A stretch of DNA of 64,000 nucleotides from an uncultured Lachnospiraceae bacterium (GCA_947631685.1 CANRMI010000008.1:1-64000); one strand, 5' to 3'; counted from the stretch's first letter, positions 31,610-40,625 are shown. Program-made: numbers and translations. Notes: generated by a model not told the origin, from the letters alone.

Positions 31610-32728
31610 GTGAAAAGAATCTGTGCAATTTTTACAATGCTGCTGACTATTTTTTCTTTGGCCGGGTGCGGCAGGACAAGCGGAAAAAGCATGGAATCGA
31701 TGACCATGCTGGAATATGTCAGGAGTATGGGTATGGGAATTAATCTCGGAAATACCTTTGACTGCAACGGGACTTGGTTTGAACAGACCGTCAAAGGTCA
31801 GGAAACGGCATGGGGCAGCCCCGTCATCACCGAAGAGATGATAAAGGGCTATGCTGAAGCGGGATTTGGAGTTATGAGACTTCCCGTGTCGTGGCTCACA
31901 CTTGCCGATGACAGTGGTAATATACCGGATGAGTTTATGAACAGAGTCGAGGAAGTGGCAGGATGGATACTTGACAGCGGTATGCGCTGCATTCTGAATA
32001 CTCATCACGATGGCTGGGAAACGAAGTTTGCCGATGATTATGACGAAGCGATGAAGCTTTACGAACATATTTGGATGCAAATAGCCGAAAGGTTTGAAAA
32101 ATATGATGACAATCTGATGTTTGAATCGATGAACGAAGTCGGTTTCGACGGGATATGGAACCAGTACGGCGGCACAGAAGGCAAGCAGGAGGCTTTTGAC
32201 ATATTCAATTCCATAAATCAAAAGTTTGTTGAACTTATACGTTCTTCGGGAGGCAACAATGAAACACGCCCTCTTTTGATAGCGGCGTATTGGACTAATT
32301 CAGAATATGCCTGTGATGATATGTTTGTGATCCCTGACGATCCTGCCGAAAGGCTCGCGGTGTCAGTACATTACTATGGACCGTCTACTCTCTGTATTCT
32401 CACCGAGGATGCAGATTGGGGCAAGGCAAGAACCGACTGGGGCAGTGAAGCCGATTATGAAGAATTGAACGCGGCCTTTGACAGGCTCAAAGAGTGCTAT
32501 ACAGACAATGGCATACCTGTTATTGTTGGTGAATATGGCTGCTTCGGCGACAATAAGACTCGTGAAACCCGCGAACAATGGATGATGGATGTTGCAAACG
32601 CGGCCTATGAACGGCAGATGTGCCCTATTCTCTGGGACACCCCGGGAGATGAATATGACCGCCAAGCCGCGAAATTCCGAAATCCCGACTTTATTGTCAG
32701 ACTTGTTGGTATAGCGGGCGATAAATAA
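31610..32728 (+). CDS. GH5-family endoglucanase-like lipoprotein
   Basis: A 372-residue secreted glycoside hydrolase. The signal peptide ends in lipobox LAGC (Cys20). The GH5 barrel shows MGINLGNTFDCNG, THHDGWETKF, the acid/base Glu176 in FESMNEVGF, the substrate His/Tyr block VSVHYYGPS and the nucleophile Glu308 in VIVGEYGCFG, followed by LWDTPG. It should cut beta-1,4-glucans or related beta-glycans at the cell surface. The GTG at 31610 has AAAGGAG at 31595-31601; a TTG/ATG-rich stretch upstream is less likely. A GH43 gene follows after 21 bases. Codon and base use are AT-richer than the core genes. Confidence 0.9.
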   Translation: MKRICAIFTMLLTIFSLAGCGRTSGKSMESMTMLEYVRSMGMGINLGNTFDCNGTWFEQTVKGQETAWGSPVITEEMIKGYAEAGFGVMRLPVSWLTLADDSGNIPDEFMNRVEEVAGWILDSGMRCILNTHHDGWETKFADDYDEAMKLYEHIWMQIAERFEKYDDNLMFESMNEVGFDGIWNQYGGTEGKQEAFDIFNSINQKFVELIRSSGGNNETRPLLIAAYWTNSEYACDDMFVIPDDPAERLAVSVHYYGPSTLCILTEDADWGKARTDWGSEADYEELNAAFDRLKECYTDNGIPVIVGEYGCFGDNKTRETREQWMMDVANAAYERQMCPILWDTPGDEYDRQAAKFRNPDFIVRLVGIAGDK

Positions 32729-32749
32729 TAAAAGGCAAGGAGGATCATA

Positions 32750-34171
32750 ATGAAAGAGATTTTAAGATCGGCTAACCCATATCTGCCGCTTTGGGAGCAT
32801 ATTCCAGACGGCGAACCACGCGTTTTTGAACACAATGGAGAAAGACGTCTTTATGTCTACGGTTCTCACGACACAGAGCGCAGTGCTTATTGTGGGCGTG
32901 ACTATGTTGTCTGGAGCGCTTCCGTTGACAATCTCACCGACTGGACATATCACGGTGTATGCTATACCGCGACCGACGGCTCGGTTCTCTACGCACCGGA
33001 TGTTGTGCAAAAAGGAGACACATTCTACCTCTATGCCGCTGAGAAGTGCGGCTCAAGAATCATGGTGGCATCTTCAAAAAATCCTGCGGGACCTTTTGAG
33101 AATCCAATCGAAACAAAGCTTGGTTTCGATCCGGGAATTTTAGTCGACGACGACGGAAAGGTATATGCGTACTGGGGATTTTGCTCATCGTTCTGCGCCG
33201 AGCTGGATGATGATATGGCAACCATAAAAGAAGGGACATTCCGCAGCCATCCAATTGGTCATGTACCCGACACATGGAACAAAGACACCGATACCGCGCA
33301 CATAGACCTTCGGGACGCTTTCTTTGAAGCCTCGAGCCCTCGAAAAATAGGCGGAAAATATGTTTATGTATATTCTAAAAGATACGTCACGCCCCTGCCT
33401 GAATTGGGTGTATATGAGCCTAATAACGGTTTTTTATCTTATAAGTGGTCTGACAGTCCGCTTGAAGGCTATCGGGAAGGGGGAGACATATCATTTAACG
33501 GCGGAGAAATCTTGGAGCTGCCTGACGGAACGGGCCAGCAGACATACCGCTGGGGCAACAATCATGGCGGACTTGTCGAAATAAACGGTCAGTGGTATAT
33601 TTTTTACCACCGCCAAACCGGAACCGACGAATTTTCGCGTCAGGGTATGATAGAGCCTGTAGACATAGCAATCGGAAAGGATGGAAAAGTCTATATCGGT
33701 GACATTACTTATGTAAATGGAGAGCCGGTATCTTCAAAGCCTGTTGAGATGACCTCATCGGGCGCAAATGTAAACGGCATAGATGCTTATAAATTCATTT
33801 CCGCAGGCTACGCCTGCCACATAAGCCCGCTTCATCAGGCGTATATACAGCCGGTCTATGAATGTAAAGACGGTATTTCCGCGCCTGTTGTTAATATTAA
33901 AGGCGGCACCGTTGTCGGTTTCAGATATTTGCAATTTGGTACAATGCCGCCGAAAACCGTTTCTGTATCCGTAAAGGTCAAGGGGAGGATGAAAGTCAGG
34001 GTTCGCGTTGACAATTATCACGGGAAAGCTGTCGCTGAACTCGAAATTAAAGAGGGCGATACCGTACAAAGCGCGCTGCTTACCGCGGGTGTAATTGGCA
34101 GAAGGGCGATATATTTTGAGTTTTCCGGCGAGGGAGAAGCTGAGTTTGACAGTTTCACGTTTGACAGATAA
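32750..34171 (+). CDS. GH43-family beta-xylosidase/arabinofuranosidase-like enzyme
   Basis: A 473-residue enzyme without a signal peptide, thus probably cytoplasmic. The five-bladed GH43 propeller shows the general base Asp20 (IPDGEPRVF), the pKa-modulating Asp84 (YAPDVV) and the general acid Glu193 (FFEASSP). The C-terminal part (about 330-473) is a beta-sandwich like CBM6-type modules found in GH43 enzymes (VVGFRYLQFG ... VRVRVDNYHGKAVAELEI). It would release xylose or arabinose from imported oligosaccharides made by the GH5 partner. AAGGAGG precedes the ATG. No sugar transporter is adjacent. Confidence 0.88.
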   Translation: MKEILRSANPYLPLWEHIPDGEPRVFEHNGERRLYVYGSHDTERSAYCGRDYVVWSASVDNLTDWTYHGVCYTATDGSVLYAPDVVQKGDTFYLYAAEKCGSRIMVASSKNPAGPFENPIETKLGFDPGILVDDDGKVYAYWGFCSSFCAELDDDMATIKEGTFRSHPIGHVPDTWNKDTDTAHIDLRDAFFEASSPRKIGGKYVYVYSKRYVTPLPELGVYEPNNGFLSYKWSDSPLEGYREGGDISFNGGEILELPDGTGQQTYRWGNNHGGLVEINGQWYIFYHRQTGTDEFSRQGMIEPVDIAIGKDGKVYIGDITYVNGEPVSSKPVEMTSSGANVNGIDAYKFISAGYACHISPLHQAYIQPVYECKDGISAPVVNIKGGTVVGFRYLQFGTMPPKTVSVSVKVKGRMKVRVRVDNYHGKAVAELEIKEGDTVQSALLTAGVIGRRAIYFEFSGEGEAEFDSFTFDR

Positions 34172-34331
34172 AACTCGCGATAATGACGCAGCCAATATTC
34201 CAATCCCGATAAGGAAGTATTTGGCCCATACGGGGTTATCTGTCCGTATAGTACGAAAAAGCAGTAAGAAGGATTAGAGAAAAGTAGTGCAAAGTGATCG
34301 GATGCAATAAGTTTAGAATTGGAGGTTGCAC

Positions 34332-35189
34332 ATGGCAAAAGATATAAGGAAAGACGTCATTCATGCCAAAGGAATTGAAATTGGCATTTATACAATAGAT
34401 TTTGAAAATGAATTTATTTCCCTGACTGACATAGCAAAATACCGCAATGATGATGATCCGCGGTTTGTTATCCAGAATTGGATGAGAAATCGGAATACGA
34501 TTGAATTTCTTGCATTATGGGAGGAACTGCATAATCAAAATTTTAACCGTGTGCAATTCGACACGGTTAAAAATGAAGCCGGATTAAATCGCTTCATTAT
34601 GACTCCGACTAAATGGATCCAGCAAATGAATGCTATTGGTATTGTCACAAAAGCGGGACGTTATGGCGGTACATATGCTCATTCAGATATAGCACTGGAA
34701 TTTGCTTCATGGGTTTCGGCGGAATTTAAGCTTTATATCATGAAAGATTACCAGAGACTTAAGAAAGATGAAAACAGCCGCCTTTCTCTCAACTGGAATC
34801 TCAACCGCGAGATCGCCAAGCTGAATTACCGCATCCATACAGACGCAATCAAAGATAACCTGATACCGCCGGAGCTTACGCCGGAGCAGATTTCATGCAA
34901 ATATGCTGACGAAGCAGACCTCTTAAATGTCGCATTGTTTGGCAGGACGGCGAAACAGTGGCGGGATGCTAATCCGGGCAGAAAAGGCAATATCCGGGAT
35001 GATGCGGATCTCAACCATCTTCTGGTACTCGCGAATATGGAAAGCTACAATGCGGTGTTGATCGGGCAGGGTAAAAAGATGCCGGAGCGCTTGGTACTGT
35101 TGAGAGAACTTTCGGTCAAGCAGATGGAAACCTTATCGTTAGTCAGCATGGATAGCCTGAAAAGGCTTCCGGGAGGTGATCCTGAGTGA
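34332..35189 (+). CDS. KilA-N domain protein
   Basis: A 285-residue protein with an N-terminal KilA-N DNA-binding domain (about residues 20-130; FISLTDIAKYRNDDDPRFVIQNWMRNRNTIEFLALWEE ... GGTYAHSDIALEFASWVSAEF, given as two separate blocks). The C-terminal half (about 150-280) is helical and unrecognised. KilA-N proteins are typical of phages, prophages and genomic islands. The ATG at 34332 has GGAGG upstream. It ends an AT-richer accessory stretch that also holds the GH5 and GH43 genes, and supports a mobile origin for that stretch. Confidence 0.85.
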   Translation: MAKDIRKDVIHAKGIEIGIYTIDFENEFISLTDIAKYRNDDDPRFVIQNWMRNRNTIEFLALWEELHNQNFNRVQFDTVKNEAGLNRFIMTPTKWIQQMNAIGIVTKAGRYGGTYAHSDIALEFASWVSAEFKLYIMKDYQRLKKDENSRLSLNWNLNREIAKLNYRIHTDAIKDNLIPPELTPEQISCKYADEADLLNVALFGRTAKQWRDANPGRKGNIRDDADLNHLLVLANMESYNAVLIGQGKKMPERLVLLRELSVKQMETLSLVSMDSLKRLPGGDPE

Positions 35190-35248
35190 AAAGACTTTTC
35201 TCTTATTACCGGATGCGGGATAAGAATTTTCTTGTACAAAAATCTTTC

Positions 35249-35277
35249 TTGACATCCCTTCCGGGGGGTAATATAAG
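35249..35277 (+). promoter_or_regulatory. Promoter with GC-rich, CsoR-like operator
   Basis: TTGACA (35249-35254) and TATAAG (35272-35277) are 17 bp apart. The spacer is ATCCCTTCCGGGGGGTAAT-like, resembling the C-tract/G-tract operators of CsoR/RcnR-family metal or sulfur sensors. No such regulator is encoded nearby. Confidence 0.5.
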
Positions 35278-35325
35278 AAAAGCGAGTAAAATCTAAAAAA
35301 GATACATACAAAAGGAGAATTTAAG

Positions 35326-35772
35326 ATGCCAGAAATATCATTATCGGGAATTTTGCTTATAGCAGGACTTGTTTTATTCCTTGTCGGGTGCTTTTATATC
35401 GACAGGAGGGCCGGCAAAAAATTTAAAAAAGAAATAAGCGAAAAATATCCGGCGCAGGATTTCTGCAACAGTATGTTTGTTACGGCGGGAGGCGAGTTGT
35501 TGTATTATTGGCCCACAGGGAGCGTAGCCGGCTATAAAAAGTGGAATCTGAATGATATAGCCTGTGTAGCGGTATACAAGGACAGCTTTGGCGTGTATGA
35601 TGCCAATATGAAAGCGCTTTGCGGGGAATATTTAAGCCCGTCTAAGAAGCATGTGACGGACAGGGCGGTGAATTTTCCGGTCGGCGGAAGTAAGGCCCGG
35701 GAATACGCGGCGTTTATCAGACAGCATGGTCCCCATATCCAGTATCAGCTGAACGGAAAGATACAAAATTAG
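35326..35772 (+). CDS. Small membrane-anchored protein of unknown function
   Basis: A 148-residue protein with one N-terminal helix (about residues 6-24, LSGILLIAGLVLFLVGCFYI) and a soluble domain that I do not recognise (SMFVTAGGELLYYWPTGSVAGYKKWNLNDIA ... VYKDSFGVYDANMKALCGEYL, in parts). The domain has the feel of a small PH-like beta fold but without diagnostic motifs. A good ribosome site (AAAAGGAG) and the promoter at 35249-35277 precede it. It separates the accessory islet from pfk. Confidence 0.65.
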   Translation: MPEISLSGILLIAGLVLFLVGCFYIDRRAGKKFKKEISEKYPAQDFCNSMFVTAGGELLYYWPTGSVAGYKKWNLNDIACVAVYKDSFGVYDANMKALCGEYLSPSKKHVTDRAVNFPVGGSKAREYAAFIRQHGPHIQYQLNGKIQN

Positions 35773-35802
35773 ATATGCTTATGAAATTTTGTAAATTTCT
35801 AA

Positions 35803-35831
35803 TTGAACTCTGAAAGGGTCTCTGATAAAAT
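35803..35831 (+). promoter_or_regulatory. Promoter of the phosphofructokinase gene
   Basis: TTGAAC (35803-35808) and TAAAAT (35826-35831) with a 17-bp spacer. Confidence 0.65.
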
Positions 35832-35873
35832 AAGATGATATGTTTTGTATTATAAAGAAGGAGGAATATAGAA

Positions 35874-37124
35874 ATGGCTACAAAACGCAACATCATAGTA
35901 GGACAGTCCGGCGGACCTACATCCGTAATCAATTCCAGTCTGGCGGGCGTCTACAAAACCGCCAAGGAGCGCGGCTACCACAAGGTATACGGTATGCTTC
36001 ACGGCGTACAGGGACTGCTGGACGAGCAGTATGTGGATCTGTCCACCCAGATTCATTCGGATATGGATATTGAGCTCTTAAAGAGAACTCCCTCCGCTTT
36101 CCTGGGCTCCTGCCGCTATAAGCTGCCGGATATTCATGAGGCAGAGGATCTGTATGAGAAGCTGTTCAAGATCCTGAACAAGCTGGATATTGAAGTATTT
36201 ATCTATATCGGCGGCAACGACTCCATGGATACCATCAAGAAGCTTTCCGATTACGCTATCCTCAAAGGCCATGAGCAGAAGTTTTTGGGTGTTCCCAAGA
36301 CCATTGACAACGATCTGGCTCTTACGGACCATACCCCTGGCTTCGGCAGCGCGGCTAAGTACATAGCGGCTTCCACCAAAGAGGTTATCCGTGACGCTCT
36401 GGGCTTAAGCTACAACAAGGAGAACATCACCATTTTGGAGATCATGGGACGTAACGCGGGCTGGCTGACCGGCGCTACCGCTCTGGCTAAGACCGAAGAG
36501 TGCGGCGGCCCTGACCTGATCTATCTGCCTGAGATCACCTTTGATATGGATAAGTTCTTAAAGAAAGTACAGGAGCTGGTACATAAGCAGAAGAACGTAG
36601 TGATCGCGGTTTCCGAAGGTATCAAGCTGGCTGACGGCCGTTATGTATGCGAGCTGTCCGGCGGTTCCGAATATGTGGACGCGTTCGGTCATAAGCAGCT
36701 GCAGGGTACTGCCGCGTATCTGGCAGGCTTTTTGGGCGCCAAGATCGGCTGCAAGACCAGGAGCATTGAGTTTTCCACGCTGCAGAGAAGCGCTTCCCAC
36801 ATGGCTTCCCGTACCGACATCAACGAAGCTTTCATGGTAGGCGGCGCGGCCGTAAAGGCGGCTGACGAGGGCGATACCGGCAAGATGGTAGTCATCGACA
36901 GAGTATCCGACGATCCTTACATGAGCGCGGCAGGTATTTATGATGTGCATCGGATCGCCAACAACGAAAAGCTGGTTCCCAGAGAGTGGGTGAACAAAGA
37001 GGGCAACTTCGTGACAGAGGACTTTATCGACTATGTAAAACCTTTGATTCAGGGTGATTATCCTCCGTTTATGGTAAATGGTCTTCCTCAGCACCTGGTT
37101 TTGAAGAAGGGCAACAGAAAGTAA
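35874..37124 (+). CDS. 6-phosphofructokinase, probably PPi-dependent
   Basis: A 416-residue phosphofructokinase that phosphorylates fructose 6-phosphate. The nucleotide/phosphate loop is GGNDS (residues 113-117): Asp at the second variable position, where ATP enzymes have Gly, and Lys142 in PKTIDND, where ATP enzymes have Gly, point to pyrophosphate as donor. The catalytic TIDND and the later MGRNAGWLTG and EGIKL blocks are present. Length exceeds the 320 residues of the ATP type. The Asn in place of the usual first Asp of GGDD is unusual. AAGGAGG precedes the ATG, and a strong terminator follows. Confidence 0.9.
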   Translation: MATKRNIIVGQSGGPTSVINSSLAGVYKTAKERGYHKVYGMLHGVQGLLDEQYVDLSTQIHSDMDIELLKRTPSAFLGSCRYKLPDIHEAEDLYEKLFKILNKLDIEVFIYIGGNDSMDTIKKLSDYAILKGHEQKFLGVPKTIDNDLALTDHTPGFGSAAKYIAASTKEVIRDALGLSYNKENITILEIMGRNAGWLTGATALAKTEECGGPDLIYLPEITFDMDKFLKKVQELVHKQKNVVIAVSEGIKLADGRYVCELSGGSEYVDAFGHKQLQGTAAYLAGFLGAKIGCKTRSIEFSTLQRSASHMASRTDINEAFMVGGAAVKAADEGDTGKMVVIDRVSDDPYMSAAGIYDVHRIANNEKLVPREWVNKEGNFVTEDFIDYVKPLIQGDYPPFMVNGLPQHLVLKKGNRK

Positions 37125-37135
37125 AGAATTTGAAA

Positions 37136-37172
37136 AAAGACGGTATGGCCGGAAACAGCCGTACCGTCTTAT
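37136..37172 (+). terminator. Terminator after the phosphofructokinase gene
   Basis: AAGACGGTATGGC (about 37138-37149) pairs with GCCGTACCGTCTT (37158-37170) with one internal mismatch; an A tract precedes and TTATT follows. Confidence 0.8.
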
Positions 37173-37210
37173 TCGGATATGGATTTTCGGTTTAAGGAGA
37201 AAGCGGCTTT

Positions 37211-39805
37211 ATGTATTATTTTCTTTTAGGACTTCAGGGATTGACAACACTTATTGTTTTTGCCGAATTTCTGTACATTTTTCATCACGGAACGTCGCGT
37301 CATCATACCATACTGTTGCTTCTGACGCTGGCGGCCTGTGTCAACAACGCGGGATATTTTCTGGAAATTGCCAGTGGAGACAGGGAGGCTGCTCTGATTG
37401 GCACCAAGATCAGTTATCTGGGCAAGACCTATATACCCCTGCTGATCCTGATCTTTGTTCTGAATTATTGTAACATACAGGTGTCCGGGGTATTGTGGGC
37501 TGTACTGGCCTTTTTTCATACGGGAATATGGGCATTGGTGCTCACCAGCGGCCAGCATACGCTTTTTTATACGGAGACGGAATATATAAGCGACGCGGTT
37601 TTTCCGCATCTGGAGTCCGGACACGGGAGTTTTTATTACCTTTTTATGCTGTTTTCGGGCATTTATTTCTGCGTATCCGCCTATGTTCTGATCACGCACT
37701 ACCGGAAGGAGACGAGCGATGCGCGGAAGAAGCAGATCGTGGGGATCCTGGCGGTGCTGGCGGTATCCGTGGCGGGACTGGCGCTCGTTGTATCGGGCTG
37801 TACCGGCGGCTATGACACCACGGCCATAGCTTACGCTATCGGTTCCATGACTCTTTTGCTGGGAATCCGCCGGTATGATTTCCTGGACACGGTTACGGAA
37901 GCCAAGGAATACGCCATGAACCGTCTGGCGGAGGGGCTGGTGATCTTGGACGAGGATTATCAGGTCTTATACCGCAATCAGGTGGCGGTCCAGGTGCTGC
38001 CGGCGATCGAAGATGAGGTTTTAAATCAGGAGCGTTTGTTTTTTAAGGACAAGGTCTATCAGATTGAAAAACAGGATATGCATCCCAAGGAGGGGAAGCA
38101 GATCTATCTATATCTGCTGAAGGATATAACCGACAGCTACTATTATGAGGAGCATTTGGAGCGGGAAGTAGCGATCCAGACCAAGAACGCGGAAGAGAGG
38201 CGGCAGAAGGTCGAGCAGATGTCCTTACAGGCGGTGCGCGCTTTAGCGGACACCATTGACGCCAAGGACAAGTATACCAAGGGGCATTCCGCCAGAGTGG
38301 CGGGCTACGCGGTCTGCCTGGCCAGGGAGCTGGGATATTCCGAGGAAGAGCTGAACAACCTGCGCCATGTGGCGCTTCTGCATGACATCGGCAAGATCAG
38401 CGTGCCCGATTCCGTATTGAATAAGCCGGATAAACTGACGGATATGGAATATGAGATCGTCAAGACACACACTACCGTGGGCGGCGAGATCTTGAACCAC
38501 GTGGCCATGCTGCCGGGAGTACAGGACGGCGCAAAGTATCACCACGAGCGGTATGACGGGAAGGGCTATCCCGATGGGCTTGCCGGGGAGGAAATCCCCG
38601 AAGTGGCAAGGATCGTGGGACTGGCGGACGCCTATGATGCCATGAGCTCCAAACGGATCTATCGGGACAGACTTTCCCCGAAGGCGATTAGGGAGCAGCT
38701 GATAGAGGGAAGGGGTACCCAGTTTGATCCTAAGATGACGGATGTTTTTCTGCGGCTTCTGGATGAAGGAAAGCTGGTGGATGAGCAGAGTGAAATGCCG
38801 CAGGAGGAAATGGACGCCACCGGCCTGGTACTGCAGAAGCTTGTGGAAACCATGACGCAGAAGGAGGGGCCGGAAAAGGATCTCCTCACCGGACTGATGC
38901 TCCGCTATGACGGGGAGCCCGCTATCAGCGAAGCCATTCAGCGGGAAAACGGCAGCCTCTGCTTCATAGATGTGGATAATTTAAAGAAGATCAACGACAC
39001 CCTGGGACATCTGGCCGGGGACCATCTGCTGCAGGAGGTAGGAGAGGTGCTGCGCCGGTACGAGGAGAAGAATATCATCTGCCGTCTGGGCGGGGATGAA
39101 TTTCTCATGTTTATCCCCGGAGCCGGGAAAGAACAGGCGGTGGAAGTGATAGAAAGCGTCGTGCGGGATTTCGAGGAGAAGAAGAAAGAGGACGCTTCCA
39201 TACAGGCCGCCTCCCTTTCCGTGGGCATCTGCGTCTGCCGCAGGGGCGATAATTACAGCCAGGCAATGACTAATGCGGACAAGGCTCTCTATTATATCAA
39301 GCAGAACGGAAAGGCAGGGTATTCTATCTATCGCGAGGATAAGGGACAGCTTAAGCAGGATTCCAATGTGGATATGTCCCGTCTGATAAAGAGCCTGCAG
39401 AGCAGCGGCAACTATCAGGGGGCGCTGGATGTGGAATACCGGGTGTTTACCAAGCTTTACGAATACGTAAAGAACCTGGAAAAACGCTATGAGTACAAAT
39501 TTAACTTAGCGCTGATCACCTTGGATACCCAGGCGGAGATCACGGTGGATGAACAGGAGCAGGCCATGAACTGCATGGAGCAGGCCATCCGCACGACGAT
39601 CCGGAACACGGATATCTGCTCCCGCTACAGCGGGGTACAGTTCTTGATCATCTTCGCCTATGTGGGGGATGAGAATATCAAATATGTCATGAACCGCATT
39701 TTGGAGAATTATTTAAAGATCTATCACGGAAAGAAGATCAAAGTGACCTATGATGTGGCGGACATGGATATGGCGGACGCAAAGAGGCAGGATCAGAACG
39801 CGTAA
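37211..39805 (+). CDS. Membrane c-di-GMP protein: 7TM-HD-GYP-GGDEF
   Basis: An 864-residue protein. Residues 1-225 hold seven membrane helices of the HisKA_7TM sensor type, about 230-320 a PAS-like linker, about 335-520 an HD-GYP phosphodiesterase domain with HDIGK (near 390) and HHERYDGKGYPDG, and about 565-715 a GGDEF domain with intact LGGDEFLMF (near 626). The C-terminal 150 residues form another cyclase-like fold lacking the signature. Opposing activities in one chain suggest that one domain is regulatory or that signal input switches the direction. AAGGAG lies 11 bases before the ATG. A bidirectional terminator separates it from rubredoxin. Confidence 0.92.
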   Translation: MYYFLLGLQGLTTLIVFAEFLYIFHHGTSRHHTILLLLTLAACVNNAGYFLEIASGDREAALIGTKISYLGKTYIPLLILIFVLNYCNIQVSGVLWAVLAFFHTGIWALVLTSGQHTLFYTETEYISDAVFPHLESGHGSFYYLFMLFSGIYFCVSAYVLITHYRKETSDARKKQIVGILAVLAVSVAGLALVVSGCTGGYDTTAIAYAIGSMTLLLGIRRYDFLDTVTEAKEYAMNRLAEGLVILDEDYQVLYRNQVAVQVLPAIEDEVLNQERLFFKDKVYQIEKQDMHPKEGKQIYLYLLKDITDSYYYEEHLEREVAIQTKNAEERRQKVEQMSLQAVRALADTIDAKDKYTKGHSARVAGYAVCLARELGYSEEELNNLRHVALLHDIGKISVPDSVLNKPDKLTDMEYEIVKTHTTVGGEILNHVAMLPGVQDGAKYHHERYDGKGYPDGLAGEEIPEVARIVGLADAYDAMSSKRIYRDRLSPKAIREQLIEGRGTQFDPKMTDVFLRLLDEGKLVDEQSEMPQEEMDATGLVLQKLVETMTQKEGPEKDLLTGLMLRYDGEPAISEAIQRENGSLCFIDVDNLKKINDTLGHLAGDHLLQEVGEVLRRYEEKNIICRLGGDEFLMFIPGAGKEQAVEVIESVVRDFEEKKKEDASIQAASLSVGICVCRRGDNYSQAMTNADKALYYIKQNGKAGYSIYREDKGQLKQDSNVDMSRLIKSLQSSGNYQGALDVEYRVFTKLYEYVKNLEKRYEYKFNLALITLDTQAEITVDEQEQAMNCMEQAIRTTIRNTDICSRYSGVQFLIIFAYVGDENIKYVMNRILENYLKIYHGKKIKVTYDVADMDMADAKRQDQNA

Positions 39806-39838
39806 AAAGGACCGGCAGCAGCCCGCTGCCGGTCCTTT
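39806..39838. terminator. Bidirectional terminator between the HD-GYP gene and rubredoxin
   Basis: A perfect 14-bp stem, AAAGGACCGGCAGC (39806-39819) with GCTGCCGGTCCTTT (39825-39838), has a 5-nt loop. Confidence 0.9.
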
Positions 39839-39848
39839 GGCCTGGTAC

Positions 39849-40022
39849 CTAGTTGTAATTATTGATGCAGGGCTGGAACATACTCTTGTCGATACCGCAG
39901 ACGGGGCATACCCAGTCGTCGGGAAGGTCTTCAAAGGCGGTTCCGGGCGCGATGCCATGTTCCGGATCTCCTTTTTCAGGATCGTATGTGTAGCCGCAGG
40001 GATTACAGAAATACTTTTGCAT
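39849..40022 (-). CDS. Rubredoxin
   Basis: A 57-residue iron protein, short enough to be missed by length-filtered gene callers. The four iron ligands are Cys6 and Cys9 ([12 protein letters not shown]) and Cys39 and Cys42 ([15 protein letters not shown]), the textbook rubredoxin spacing; Asp35-Asp36-Trp37 is also conserved. It is a one-electron carrier, in anaerobes typically used with oxygen- or peroxide-reducing enzymes. An extra Cys52 sits near the C-terminus. AAAGGAG precedes the ATG on the minus strand, and a good promoter lies at 40074-40102. No partner oxidoreductase is adjacent. Confidence 0.97.
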   Translation of the reverse strand: MQKYFCNPCGYTYDPEKGDPEHGIAPGTAFEDLPDDWVCPVCGIDKSMFQPCINNYN

Positions 40023-40073
40023 AGATAAGACTCCTTTCAGTTATGTAATAGGAACCTAAATTCCACTAGAGCT

Positions 40074-40102
40074 ATAGTACCATATTTTTTACTGAAATAC
40101 AA
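40074..40102 (-). promoter_or_regulatory. Promoter of the rubredoxin gene
   Basis: On the minus strand TTGTAT (40102-40097) and TACTAT (40079-40074) are 17 bp apart. Confidence 0.6.
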
Positions 40103-40230
40103 TTATATTTTGCGGAGTTTCTGCGCATATTGATAGGGCACAACGTGTACAAAAATCGGTTACTTGGTGCACTGTTGCGCTTTTTCTGGTATTGATATGA
40201 TGAAAAATATCAGGAGAGGTTAAGATCGAT

Positions 40231-40584
40231 ATGAGCAGAAGCAAAAAATTCGAGAATGTAGAAATTGGAAGAAGGCTGCGGGAATGCAGGATCAATCTGG
40301 GACTTTCCCAAGCCAGGATGGCTGAAATACTGGATGTGACAGACGACCATTACCGCAAGTTAGAGAGCGGCAATACCGGACTGACCATCGGAAAGATCCG
40401 CATATTGTTTGAAAAGCTGCAAATAGAACCCACATACCTGCTGACGGGAAAACAGTCAGAGGAAATGGATCTGGATAAATATCTGGCAAACTGTACCGCC
40501 CAGCAGAGCAACGCGCTGTTTGCCAGGAGCCTGCAATACTTCTGGAACATGGTGCAGGAACGGAAAACAGAAGAGGGACAGTGA
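40231..40584 (+). CDS. XRE-family helix-turn-helix regulator
   Basis: A 117-residue protein with a Cro/C1-type helix-turn-helix at residues about 9-65 (IGRRLRECRINLGLSQARMAEILDV, then DHYRKLESGNTGLTIGKI). The C-terminal part (YLANCTAQQSNALFARSLQYFWNM) is helical. Single small XRE proteins of this kind often regulate mobile or stress genes. Ribosome site GGAGAGG. Its stop overlaps a GTG in frame with the following sigma factor, and a hairpin lies between the two genes. Confidence 0.9.
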   Translation: MSRSKKFENVEIGRRLRECRINLGLSQARMAEILDVTDDHYRKLESGNTGLTIGKIRILFEKLQIEPTYLLTGKQSEEMDLDKYLANCTAQQSNALFARSLQYFWNMVQERKTEEGQ

Positions 40585-40588
40585 GGAC

Positions 40589-40625
40589 ACCGCCTCCGCG
40601 CTTATGCGCTGGGGCGGTATTTATT
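40589..40625 (+). terminator. Hairpin between the XRE and sigma factor genes
   Basis: ACCGCC (40589-40594) pairs with GGCGGT (40613-40618), and an inner CGCGC/GCGCT helix surrounds TTAT; ATTTATT follows. It could act as a terminator or attenuator ahead of the sigma gene. Confidence 0.5.
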
